A DNA stretch of 64,000 nt from Paracoccaceae bacterium (GTDB lineage: Bacteria > Pseudomonadota > Alphaproteobacteria > Rhodobacterales > Rhodobacteraceae), in contig JAIOYF010000003.1 of NCBI GenBank assembly GCA_021741245.1, forward strand, positions 310,001-374,000, written 5' to 3'. Position numbers and translations under genes: made by a program. Shown in pieces: positions 1-7,825 of this stretch (positions within the stretch are counted from its first letter, which is position 1; the number at the start of each line of letters is the position of its first letter). The notes below the pieces were generated by a model that made no database searches, had not been told where the DNA came from, and saw only the letters and a list, made by a program, of their open reading frames with translations.

Positions 1-1
1 C

Positions 2-622
2 GTGCGCTGGCGCTATGATCCTGCACAGGCCGGGGTTTCGGCGCAATTTGCCGATTGTGGCATTCACGCCATGCATATGGCCAGTTTTGTGACGGGCCAA
101 GAGGTGGAGCGTCTGTCCGCCGACACCGCATCGTGCATCGAAAGCCGGGTGCTGGAGGATGACGCGATGGTCAACTTCCGCATGACGGGGGGCACGGTCG
201 GGCGGCTGTGGACCTCTTCTGTCGCCATCGGTCGTCAACATGGGCTGACCATTCAGGTCTTTGGTGAAACGGGTGGGCTTCGTTGGGCGCAGGAACAGCC
301 AAACCAGCTTTATTACATGCCACTTGGCCAACGCTTGCAGGTGATTGAACGCGGCGAGGCCGGGTTGTCGCCCGAGGCGGACCGCTCCAGCCGCGTCACC
401 ATTGGTCATGCCGAAGGGATGCCGCTGGCCTTCGCCAATATCTACAAGGACTTGGCCGAAGCGATCCGCGCCCGGGCCGAGGGCCGCGCGATTGATCCGG
501 CGGCAGACCTTTACCCCAAGGCCGAAGATGGCCTGCGGTCGATGGCGGCGGTCTATGCGGTGGCCGCCTCGGGCAAAGCCATGGGCGAATGGCAAGACGC
601 GCGCCCGCCGATGTTCCGCTAA
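2..622 (+). CDS. Gfo/Idh/MocA family oxidoreductase (C-terminal part)
   Basis: The 5' end lies outside the window; 206 residues remain. They match the C-terminal half of a Gfo/Idh/MocA NAD(P)-dependent sugar oxidoreductase: the conserved Gly-x-His region is visible as DCGIHAMH at about residue 18, followed by a beta-rich substrate domain (VNFRMTGG, LTIQVFGETGG) and a closing helix with DGLRSMAAVYAV. Enzymes of this family oxidise or reduce sugars, inositols or their acids in the cytoplasm. The gene points toward the sugar locus and its stop overlaps the stop of the convergent LacI gene by 4 bp. Three more members of the family lie at 11,443-14,550, so it probably belongs to the same catabolic unit. 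The exact substrate cannot be read from the sequence. Confidence 0.85.
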   Translation: MRWRYDPAQAGVSAQFADCGIHAMHMASFVTGQEVERLSADTASCIESRVLEDDAMVNFRMTGGTVGRLWTSSVAIGRQHGLTIQVFGETGGLRWAQEQPNQLYYMPLGQRLQVIERGEAGLSPEADRSSRVTIGHAEGMPLAFANIYKDLAEAIRARAEGRAIDPAADLYPKAEDGLRSMAAVYAVAASGKAMGEWQDARPPMFR

Positions 623-1629
623 ACCTTGGTCGAGCGGGGGCGCAAGGTGCCCCGCTCGACCAACACGCAGTCGAAAAGCCGGGATTGCGGTTGATGCTCG
701 GGCTCGGCCAACATCGCCTCGATCACGCAAAGCGAGGCTTCAATGATTTCGGGCACAGGCTGGCGGATGGTGGTCAGGTTGATATTTGCCCACCCCGCCA
801 TCGACATGTCATTGACGCCAATGATCCCTATATCTTCGGGAACCCGCCGCCCGCTGTCGCGGATCGCACTCAGCGCCCCAATCGACAGTACATCATCGCC
901 GCCAAAATAGGCCTCGGCAGGGGCATGCGCCAACAAGCCCTGCATGGCCGCGCGCCCCGCCTCAAAGGAATAGGCGCTGGCAAAGGAATGGCTGACTGCG
1001 ACCTGCGGATGCAGGGCCATCTCGTCGACAAAACCTTTCAATCGGTCTTGGGTCGAAGTGGCGCCTTTGGGCCCCCCCAAAAAGGCCACGGTTTTATATC
1101 CACGCGCCACCAGTTCTTGCGCCGCCAACCGCCCGCATGCCACGTTGTCGATGCCGACAATATCGACCAGCGGCATCGGCGCATGGCGGCCAAAACTGTT
1201 GACGATGGGAATCCCCGCCTTCCGGAACGCCATGGAAAAGCTGGGCGGCAAGGCAGAGGATGCCACGACAACCCCATCCACCGAATATTGCCGCAGCATC
1301 TGAACCGCCCCATCCAGATCTGACGCGCCCGACAGGTTCACCAAAAGCGGACGCAATCCCCGATCTTGCATGCCTCGGGTGAACAGGTCGAACACATCCA
1401 AAAACACCGGGTTGTGGAAGTTGTCCGAGACAAGGCCGATCATCCCGGTGCGCCGCGTGGTCAGGCTGCGGGCCAAAAAATTCGGGCTATAGCCTAACTC
1501 ATCAGCGGCTTGTTCGACGCGCGCGCGCATCTTAGCCGAGACCGAGGCCCCTTGGGTAAAGGTGCGCGATACGGCCGAGCGCGAGACCCCCGCCCGTATC
1601 GCCACATCCCTAAGCGTCGCTGTTGCCAT
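619..1629 (-). CDS. LacI family transcriptional regulator
   Basis: 336 residues, normal for LacI/GalR regulators. The N-terminal helix-turn-helix is clear (TLRDVAIRAGVSRSAVSR, residues 5-22, hinge helix near 55), followed by a periplasmic-binding-protein-like effector domain (GLVSDNFHNPVF, ending VERGTLRPR). It should bind an operator as a dimer and release it on binding a sugar. A good Shine-Dalgarno (AAGGGGAC) precedes the ATG. It lies 113 bp downstream of the GH105 gene on the same strand, so it may be co-transcribed with it, but it also has a plausible promoter of its own. The natural targets are this operon and the divergent transporter operon at 5,427-14,550. Inducer unknown; a pectin- or hemicellulose-derived sugar is an inference. 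Confidence 0.93.
   Translation of the reverse strand: MATATLRDVAIRAGVSRSAVSRTFTQGASVSAKMRARVEQAADELGYSPNFLARSLTTRRTGMIGLVSDNFHNPVFLDVFDLFTRGMQDRGLRPLLVNLSGASDLDGAVQMLRQYSVDGVVVASSALPPSFSMAFRKAGIPIVNSFGRHAPMPLVDIVGIDNVACGRLAAQELVARGYKTVAFLGGPKGATSTQDRLKGFVDEMALHPQVAVSHSFASAYSFEAGRAAMQGLLAHAPAEAYFGGDDVLSIGALSAIRDSGRRVPEDIGIIGVNDMSMAGWANINLTTIRQPVPEIIEASLCVIEAMLAEPEHQPQSRLFDCVLVERGTLRPRSTKV
626..663. terminator. Perfect 14-bp hairpin at the convergent gene ends
   Basis: TTGGTCGAGCGGGG (626-639) and CCCCGCTCGACCAA (650-663) form a perfect 14-bp stem with a 10-nt loop. It sits 3 bp after the stop of the left-edge oxidoreductase and inside the last codons of lacI. There is no T-run, so it could act as a bidirectional terminator or as a 3' mRNA stabiliser. 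Confidence 0.55.
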
Positions 1630-1681
1630 GTCCCCTTAGTTCCTTTGGTGGCGTTGCAGCACGATTGCGCAGCCCTTCCAT

Positions 1682-1709
1682 TCAATAGCAAATCAGCCCA
1701 AGGATTCAA
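1682..1709 (-). promoter_or_regulatory. Candidate promoter of the lacI gene
   Basis: On the minus strand TTGAAT (1704-1709) and TATTGA (1682-1687) are separated by 16 bp and lie about 50 bp before the lacI ATG. The fit to a sigma-70 promoter is moderate. If real, it gives the regulator basal expression separate from the hydrolase genes. Confidence 0.35.
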
Positions 1710-1742
1710 CGCCTTGACCGTGTTTTTCGGGCAATAGTCAGA

Positions 1743-2804
1743 TCAACCGCCTTGCGCCCGCAGTTCCAGCAAGAACAGGGTGGCCAAGGCCTGACCATAG
1801 GGCGTGGGCGTGTTGGGAATGCGGTGGTAATGGTCAAGATCTATCCCCATGGCCGTGCCATCCGACACATCCGCCAACAGACCATCCGCCCCGATCCGGG
1901 CAAAGATCGCCTCACGTGCCCCTTGCACAAGCCCCGCCTGATCCGTGGTCAGCAACCCCTCACGCAGGCCGGCCAGAACCCCATAGCCAAAGCCAGCCGT
2001 AGCCGATGCCTCGATGGGCGAGGTGGGGTCATCCAGCAACGTATGGAACATCCCGTCGGGCCGCTGAAGCGGGGCCAAGGCCGCGATCTGCGCCTGAAGC
2101 ACGGTTTGTAAATAGCGCCGCATGGCCGGATCTTGGGGCGGCGCTATGGCGAAAAGCTCGGGAATGGCTATGGTGATCCAAGCATTGCCGCGCGCCCAAA
2201 GGGCACGGGCATAGTTGTGGCGGCCCTCAAAGGTCCAGCCGTGAAAGAACAGCCCGGTCTTGGTATCTGCCAAAAAGCGGATATGGGTCAAAAACTGGTA
2301 ATGCGCCTCCTCCACCCAATCGGGGCGGTCAAAGGCGCGGCCCGAGGCCGCCAGAAACAGCACCGCCATGACAAGGGTGTCATCCCACAACTGCCCCGGA
2401 CGACGCCCCTCTTTCACCACATGCTCAAACCCGCCCTCAGGCGTCTTGGGCAGGTCGGTCATCAGCCAATCGGCCCAATCGGTCACGATGCCACGCCAGT
2501 CGGCCCGGCAATTGCGGGCGCCCAGCAGCGCCATGGCCAGCATCGGCGCGGTGGAGTTCACTTGCCGGGGTGGCAGGCCACGGGTGATCTGGCGGTCATA
2601 CCACCGCTCCATCGCGGCAAAGGCGGCTTCGTCCTGGCGCCGCTCGGCATCGCGGAACTGGCCGTAAAGGCCCACGCCAATCTCCCAATCCCATTCGTCA
2701 AACAAGATCTCGTCGCTTTGTCCACCGTCCGCCTCACCAATCCCCTTGAGGCGACGAAACCCGATGGCAAGCTGTTCAAGGGCGGTGTCGATGGTCATGG
2801 TCAT
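1743..2804 (-). CDS. GH105-type unsaturated glycosyl hydrolase
   Basis: 353 residues resembling glycoside hydrolase families 88/105 (YteR-like unsaturated rhamnogalacturonyl hydrolases), cytoplasmic enzymes with an (alpha/alpha)6 barrel that remove an unsaturated uronic acid from lyase-made oligosaccharides by hydrating its double bond. Supporting motifs: LFDEWDWEIGVGLYG near the N-terminus, WDDTLVMAVLFLAASGR in the middle (the DD acid region) and the family signature RALWARGNAWI near residue 220. There is no signal peptide. The ATG at 2804 forms an ATGA overlap with the stop of the upstream 843-residue gene, so the two are translationally coupled; this start is preferred over the longer reading frame. 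A role in cleaving an imported uronate oligosaccharide fits the transporter next door. The exact linkage is not known. Confidence 0.85.
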   Translation of the reverse strand: MTMTIDTALEQLAIGFRRLKGIGEADGGQSDEILFDEWDWEIGVGLYGQFRDAERRQDEAAFAAMERWYDRQITRGLPPRQVNSTAPMLAMALLGARNCRADWRGIVTDWADWLMTDLPKTPEGGFEHVVKEGRRPGQLWDDTLVMAVLFLAASGRAFDRPDWVEEAHYQFLTHIRFLADTKTGLFFHGWTFEGRHNYARALWARGNAWITIAIPELFAIAPPQDPAMRRYLQTVLQAQIAALAPLQRPDGMFHTLLDDPTSPIEASATAGFGYGVLAGLREGLLTTDQAGLVQGAREAIFARIGADGLLADVSDGTAMGIDLDHYHRIPNTPTPYGQALATLFLLELRAQGG

Positions 2805-5332
2805 AGGCTGGCCTCTGGCGTGGCAAGGACATCGGCCCATGGGCGCAACCTGCCCTTGCCGGATCGTCTGACATGCGGGCTGGAGGTGAGCGGGGCAAAG
2901 GGCGTCGCGCGCCCGGCAATCGACAGGCCCTTGGCAAAGTCCAGATGCAGCGCCCCTGTCTGCGGAAGTGATAGTGAAAGCAAAAGCGCCACGGGGTCAA
3001 ACCGGGGCGGCGGCAGGGTGCTCAGGCGCGTGGTAAAGTCCTGCAAAGGCCCCTCATCCACCATGATTACCCAAGCCGTCCGCAAGGCATGCGCCCGGTG
3101 AAGGGAGCCTGCGTAAAGCCCCTCGGTCACCGTCTGCAATGGGGCCGAACACCAGACGGCAATCCGTGCCGCATCGCTGTGAAACACGCGCCAGTCTGCA
3201 ACGGAATCGATTGTGTCAAACGCCTCGGTCGCGGCAAAGCATTGGCTAAAGGGCAGAACCGTCGGATCATCGGGCAGGTCATAGATCAGTAGGGCCACAT
3301 TCCCCGCCTGCGCTACACGCGGCAAGACCCCGTTTCCCGCCAAAAGCGACGGGCGACGCTCACCCCAGACCTTTAACTCGCCCGGATGATTGACCCACAG
3401 CCGCGCCATCGGGTGGCCTGCACATTGCGCGTCGACGACATGCTGTTGATGACCGCGCTGCCCGGTCTTGTGATCCTCGACACAAGACAACAAGACATGC
3501 GCGCCTTTCCACAGCCGCAACTTGCCCAATTGGTCAAGCCCTTGGGTATAGGCCGCCTCCATCGCGGCCCCCTGCGGGTGCACAAAGGCGGCAAGGCCTA
3601 AAGGGGGGGCATAGTCTGACAGGCAAAACAGCACCGAAACACGGTCAAACCCCGGCACCAAAGGCCCGCCAAAGGCGATGGCGGCCACACTGGCAAGTTC
3701 GGTGGCAGGCCCGGCCAAAAGCTCCTTTTCATAAGCCCGGCCCTGACTGCCCGCACTGACCCCACCGCAGCTGTGCAGGGCGGTCATGGCAAAAATCTGG
3801 TCCATCAGGGCAATAGCGCGGGCGCGGAGTTCGCCTGTGGTCATGTCATGCAGGGTGAAAAGAGCCAACAGATCAATGGGGTAATAGGCAGCGGAATTCC
3901 ATTCGCCCAGACCCTCGGCCTCGATCGCGTCGAACCAGCGGTGCAGGCGGGCCGTGGCCTCAAGCGCCAGAATTGCCCCGGTTTTTCCCGAATTGGCAAA
4001 GATCCGTTCGGGATACAACTGGCCTGCCACCAATTGGCCGACATGAAAGCACAAAACGTGGTTTTCCGACCAGAACCACATGACATCATTGCCCGGCTCA
4101 TCCAGCCAATAGCGAAAGCCAAGCACGCTGTGTTCCAGACGGGCCGCCTGTGTTGCCCCCAGCCGGTTCCGATAATCGCGCAAGATGCGCAGCATGGGCA
4201 ACATGGTGAAATCGGCGCAATCAAAGCGCTGGTCAATCTCATGGATCGCGTGATCCACCAGTGTTGCCACATGCTCTGGCTGCTCCCCCGCCGCGATCAG
4301 GGCAAGGGCCACCGACGGATCAGCGATACGTTCCGCACAAATGGCGGCAAGGGCGGTGGATTTGCGCGCCGCAAGGTCGGGTTGATCCAGCAGCGTCTGG
4401 CGGGCCAGAACGGTGGTGCCAAGGGTCCGGCGCAGGGTGGCCCCGGCCACTTCGGCGCTCAGGTTCAGATAGAGACAGCCTTGGGGGGCGAGCGCTGCAT
4501 CAAACAACGCAACGGGCGGAAGCCCATTGCCGATTCGCCCGGAAACCTGTGGCAGATCGTTGCCAATCCCGGTGATCCCCCCGCGCATGATCGACCCGCT
4601 GTTGGACAGCTGCACCGTGACGGGCGCATCGGGTGGCATGTCGCACAGCAGACGCACCGTGCCACCCTGATAAAACACCTTGTCCGTGCGCAGATGCAAA
4701 AAGGCTTGGGCGACCTGATCAATCTGCTCTGACCCCTCGGCGCCGTCTTGATAGGCCGCACTCAGACCCTCGCCCGACAGCAGATGAAGCGAGAAAAAAC
4801 ACGTGGTGTCACGTTCGTGCAAATCCTCTAGTTCAAGCGTTATCATCTTGGCTTTGCTGCCGATTTCCAGGGTCACATCCTGCACCGCAATCTTGTTGCG
4901 GGTAAAGGGCTGAAAGGTGCAGGCCAGATCATCCGCCACCCAAATCCGAACCCCGCCACAGGTGCGCAGGGCAAAGCGAGCCGCAACCGGTGCCTCGGCC
5001 CGCAGCCAGCAGCGAAAGACGCGGCGGATCAGGGTCGGACGGTGGCAAAAGCGTGAAAAGTCGATATTGGCATCATCGCCTGCAAGTACGATCTGCGAAA
5101 ACACGGCATCCGGGCGGGGCGGGCAGGGGTCTTGGGCCATCACCCGCGCCTTCAACGCCTCGCGGCAGGGCAGATCGCCCGTGTCAACCCAACCGTTGAC
5201 AAAGCGGTAGTCGACGCGGTCGGGCATCGGGCGCGCCACTCCGGGGAAATGCGTTTCCTCCTCCGCCGCCATTTGCCACGCGGACAGGGGGGTGCCGGGC
5301 AAAACCGGGCGAAAGGCAGTTTGGTCTTGCAC
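2801..5332 (-). CDS. Large protein of unknown function, likely carbohydrate-active
   Basis: 843 residues with a GTG start at 5332, chosen because a strong Shine-Dalgarno (GGGAGGACAAGA) lies 6 bp before it; the reading frame is open further upstream but would overlap the divergent esterase. No signal peptide is seen. The middle (roughly residues 390-560) has helix-rich repeats with conserved-looking aromatic stretches: WFWSENHVLCFH, GQLYPERIF, GEWNSAAYYPIDLLAL. These suggest an (alpha/alpha)n toroid of the kind found in polysaccharide lyases and six-hairpin glycosidases. The N-terminal 250 residues look beta-rich. Its stop is coupled to the GH105 start, so it should act in the same pathway, perhaps on the same oligosaccharide. 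I cannot assign a family; hydrolase or lyase activity is inference. Confidence 0.8.
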   Translation of the reverse strand: MQDQTAFRPVLPGTPLSAWQMAAEEETHFPGVARPMPDRVDYRFVNGWVDTGDLPCREALKARVMAQDPCPPRPDAVFSQIVLAGDDANIDFSRFCHRPTLIRRVFRCWLRAEAPVAARFALRTCGGVRIWVADDLACTFQPFTRNKIAVQDVTLEIGSKAKMITLELEDLHERDTTCFFSLHLLSGEGLSAAYQDGAEGSEQIDQVAQAFLHLRTDKVFYQGGTVRLLCDMPPDAPVTVQLSNSGSIMRGGITGIGNDLPQVSGRIGNGLPPVALFDAALAPQGCLYLNLSAEVAGATLRRTLGTTVLARQTLLDQPDLAARKSTALAAICAERIADPSVALALIAAGEQPEHVATLVDHAIHEIDQRFDCADFTMLPMLRILRDYRNRLGATQAARLEHSVLGFRYWLDEPGNDVMWFWSENHVLCFHVGQLVAGQLYPERIFANSGKTGAILALEATARLHRWFDAIEAEGLGEWNSAAYYPIDLLALFTLHDMTTGELRARAIALMDQIFAMTALHSCGGVSAGSQGRAYEKELLAGPATELASVAAIAFGGPLVPGFDRVSVLFCLSDYAPPLGLAAFVHPQGAAMEAAYTQGLDQLGKLRLWKGAHVLLSCVEDHKTGQRGHQQHVVDAQCAGHPMARLWVNHPGELKVWGERRPSLLAGNGVLPRVAQAGNVALLIYDLPDDPTVLPFSQCFAATEAFDTIDSVADWRVFHSDAARIAVWCSAPLQTVTEGLYAGSLHRAHALRTAWVIMVDEGPLQDFTTRLSTLPPPRFDPVALLLSLSLPQTGALHLDFAKGLSIAGRATPFAPLTSSPHVRRSGKGRLRPWADVLATPEASL

Positions 5333-5366
5333 TCTTGTCCTCCCCGACCCGGCGCGTGGTTTCAGT

Positions 5367-5378
5367 GTTTGCCCAAAC
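5367..5378. promoter_or_regulatory. Palindrome in the divergent promoter region
   Basis: GTTTG-CC-CAAAC lies near the middle of the 94-bp region between the divergent unknown-protein and esterase genes. A LacI-type dimer could bind such a site; that is inference from position and symmetry only. Confidence 0.35.
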
Positions 5379-5426
5379 GCGAAAACGGTGCAACGGTCTA
5401 TTGGGGTCCGGGGGGCAAGAAACGCA

Positions 5427-6317
5427 ATGACAGAACTGCGCGATGTGGTGGGCAAACTCTTGGGGCCAGATTTCGGCGGTATCCGGTTTGGTGATATGCA
5501 GGCCCAGCAGGCAGCCGAGGGGTTAGACCTTTGCTTTACAACTGCTACGGGCGACCGCATCCCCGCCACCTATTTGCCGCCCTTGGATATCGCAAAACCC
5601 GGTCCGGCGATCTTGTACTGCCATGCCCATGGCGCGCGGTATGAGATTGGTCGGCGCGAACTGCGCGAGGGGCGTCCTGCACTGACGGCCCCCTATGCGG
5701 GGGTGTTGCAGGCGGCGGGCTATGCCGTTTTGTGTCTTGAGATGCCCTGTTTTGGCACGCGTAGCGAACTGGAGGAAAACGCCACAGCCAAGGCACGGCT
5801 TTGGCACGGGCGTACGCTTTTTGGCCAGATGCTGGGTGAGCAGCGGGCGGGGCTGGACTGGCTGACCCAGCAACCCGGCGTTGATCCTGCCCGCATTGGC
5901 ACGATGGGGATTTCCATGGGCGGCACCTTGGCATGGTGGATGGCGGCACTGGACACTCGGATTGCGGCCTGCGTCTCAATGGCGTGTTTTGCCGATATGG
6001 CGGCGCTGATCGAAACCGGCGCGCATGATGTGCACGGCAATTACATGACCGTGCCGGGGTTGCTTGCCGTTTGCAGCACGGGGCAGCTCTCAGGCCTGAC
6101 CGCGCCGCGCCCGTTGTTGCATTGTGTGGGCTTGCAAGATTCCGGTACCCCGGAATCAGCTTTTGTCACAGCGCGGGCCGAAGTCGAGGCCGCCTATCGT
6201 CTCTGCGGGGCCGGGAAAGCGGTTTCCTTCTATGTTGACCCGCATCTTGGACACGCCGAGACAAACGCGATGCGCGCAAATGTTCTAAATTTCCTTAGGA
6301 ACGCACTAGACAGTTAA
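5427..6317 (+). CDS. Alpha/beta hydrolase, acetyl-xylan-esterase-like
   Basis: 296 residues with an alpha/beta-hydrolase fold. The nucleophile elbow is GISMGG (Ser at about residue 163), the oxyanion region is probably ILYCHAHG, and the catalytic His is in DPHLGHAE near the C-terminus. Proteins of this build include dienelactone-hydrolase-like enzymes and cephalosporin-C/acetyl-xylan deacetylases that remove acetyl groups from sugars. No signal peptide, so it should act on imported substrate in the cytoplasm. The ATG at 5427 is preferred to longer in-frame starts, which would run back over the divergent gene. It opens the plus-strand side of the sugar locus, 130 bp before the binding-protein gene. 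Ester specificity is inferred from context. Confidence 0.85.
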   Translation: MTELRDVVGKLLGPDFGGIRFGDMQAQQAAEGLDLCFTTATGDRIPATYLPPLDIAKPGPAILYCHAHGARYEIGRRELREGRPALTAPYAGVLQAAGYAVLCLEMPCFGTRSELEENATAKARLWHGRTLFGQMLGEQRAGLDWLTQQPGVDPARIGTMGISMGGTLAWWMAALDTRIAACVSMACFADMAALIETGAHDVHGNYMTVPGLLAVCSTGQLSGLTAPRPLLHCVGLQDSGTPESAFVTARAEVEAAYRLCGAGKAVSFYVDPHLGHAETNAMRANVLNFLRNALDS

Positions 6318-6329
6318 AAGCGAATAATA

Positions 6330-6433
6330 TCGCATGAAATGCGAAGATTGACGCAAGATTGGTCAATTGTTTTGATTGACGAATGGTCGATTGGCGCACA
6401 AAGTCTAAACGGGAATACCGAAGATACGGTATC
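6330..6433 (+). promoter_or_regulatory. Operon control region with three inverted repeats
   Basis: The 130-bp gap before the transporter operon holds three dyads: TCGCAT-GAA-ATGCGA (6330-6344), GTCAAT-N7-ATTGAC (6362-6380) and GATAC-G-GTATC (6423-6433, just before the ribosome binding site). A possible promoter is TTGACG (6348-6353) with TTTGAT (6371-6376) at 17-bp spacing, overlapping the second dyad. This arrangement suggests control by more than one dimeric regulator, one probably the LacI protein. Which dyad binds which protein is unknown. Confidence 0.5.
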
Positions 6434-6447
6434 GAAAGGGAGGAATT

Positions 6448-7734
6448 ATGACCTGTGTTTTCAAGTCCGTCGCCCGTGCGACGTTCTTTGCTTCGGCGTC
6501 GCTGATTGCGCTGGGGGCGGCGACGGCCAGCTTTGCTGGTGAAATCAGCCTTATGATCAGTGATGTGGATGGCAAGGCCAACATCATTTCCGAGTTTGTA
6601 GAGCGTTACAAATCGGTTGACCCGTCCCTGACGATCAATGTCAACGTTGTCGGCTATGACGTGATCCGTGAACAGCTTCCCATTCAGCTCGAGGCAGGCA
6701 CAGGCCCGGATGCGGCCTTTGTGACCAACCTTGGTGGTCTGAACCCCTATTACCTTGACCTCGCCCCCTATGTGGACGGCGCGGCATGGGAAGCGGCCTA
6801 TGGTGCGGTTCTGCCGTGGTATCGCGCGGGCAAGCCCGACGGGATCTTTGGCTTCCATACGGAAATGACCGTGACGGGGCCTTATGTGAACCTGACGATG
6901 TTTGAAGAGGCTGGCGTTGACCTGCCGCCCGCAGGGGCCACATGGGAAGACTGGGCCGAGGCCGCCCGTGAGGTGCAGGCCAAGACCGGCTCTTATGCAG
7001 GGATGGTCATGGACCGTTCGGGCCACCGTATGGCTGGGCCTGCAATGTCCTATGGCGCCAAGTTCTTTGATGCTGATGGCAAGCTTATTGTGGACGAAGG
7101 CTTCCGCACCTTTGCCGAGATGATGGTGGGCTGGCACAAAGAAGGCCTGATGCCACCAGATATCTGGCCCGCCGTGTCCGGTTCCAAATACGCCAATGGC
7201 AACGAGATGTTCTTTAGCCAAGACACACCCTTCTACATGTCCGGGTCGTGGAATGCGGGCAATGTGCAAAAGAACGTTGGCGACAAGTTCGATTGGGCCG
7301 TGGTGCCCGTGCCTTGTGGTCCGTCAGGTTGCGGCGTGATGCCAGGCGGCGCGGGTCTGGTGGCGTTCAGCCAAACCAAAGAGCCAGAGGCCGTTGCAAA
7401 GTTCATTGATTGGATGGCGCAAAAGGAACAGGCCAAGGACTGGTACACCCGCACCTATGCAATTCCGGCCCATGCCGAATTGCAAAAGGAAGGGCTGGAC
7501 TATGAGTCCGCCGGTGCCGCCAAGGGCGTCGCGGATGGTCTGAACGCCTTTGGCGCGATGGTGTCTGCCGCAGCCGAGAAAACCCCGCAGGCCTTCCGCC
7601 TTCAAGGCAGCCCGGTCAACACCATCATCTTCAACGCCACCGTCCAATATGTCAGCGCTGTGATGAACAACGAACTGACCATGGACGAGGCGATGGCCAA
7701 GATCGAAGAAGAAGTCGCCAAGAACGCCAACTAA
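6448..7734 (+). CDS. Sugar ABC transporter substrate-binding protein
   Basis: 428 residues, the usual size of a family 1 (MalE/UgpB-like) solute-binding protein. It has a signal peptide of about 30 residues ending ASFAG, and the mature protein starts with a typical beta-strand and a family pattern (EFVERYKSVDPSLTINV, QLEAGTGPDAAFV). It would capture an oligosaccharide in the periplasm and deliver it to the two permeases downstream. The start has an excellent Shine-Dalgarno, AGGGAGGA, 4 bp from the ATG. It is the first transporter gene and is separated from the permeases by a hairpin-containing 91-bp gap, an arrangement that commonly keeps the binding protein in excess. Substrate is not readable from sequence; context suggests a plant-type oligosaccharide. 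Confidence 0.93.
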   Translation: MTCVFKSVARATFFASASLIALGAATASFAGEISLMISDVDGKANIISEFVERYKSVDPSLTINVNVVGYDVIREQLPIQLEAGTGPDAAFVTNLGGLNPYYLDLAPYVDGAAWEAAYGAVLPWYRAGKPDGIFGFHTEMTVTGPYVNLTMFEEAGVDLPPAGATWEDWAEAAREVQAKTGSYAGMVMDRSGHRMAGPAMSYGAKFFDADGKLIVDEGFRTFAEMMVGWHKEGLMPPDIWPAVSGSKYANGNEMFFSQDTPFYMSGSWNAGNVQKNVGDKFDWAVVPVPCGPSGCGVMPGGAGLVAFSQTKEPEAVAKFIDWMAQKEQAKDWYTRTYAIPAHAELQKEGLDYESAGAAKGVADGLNAFGAMVSAAAEKTPQAFRLQGSPVNTIIFNATVQYVSAVMNNELTMDEAMAKIEEEVAKNAN

Positions 7735-7754
7735 GAGCGTTTTCAAAACATCCT

Positions 7755-7788
7755 CCTCACGCAACGGCATGACCGCCCTTGCGTGAGG
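7755..7788 (+). terminator. Intra-operon hairpin after the binding-protein gene
   Basis: CCTCACGCAA (7755-7764) and TTGCGTGAGG (7779-7788) form a perfect 10-bp stem with a 14-nt loop, 20 bp after the binding-protein stop. No T-run follows. Such hairpins between binding protein and permease genes usually act as partial terminators or block 3' decay so that more binding protein is made. Confidence 0.65.
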
Positions 7789-7825
7789 GAACATTTCAGC
7801 TAACGATCCGGGGGGCGGTGATCGC

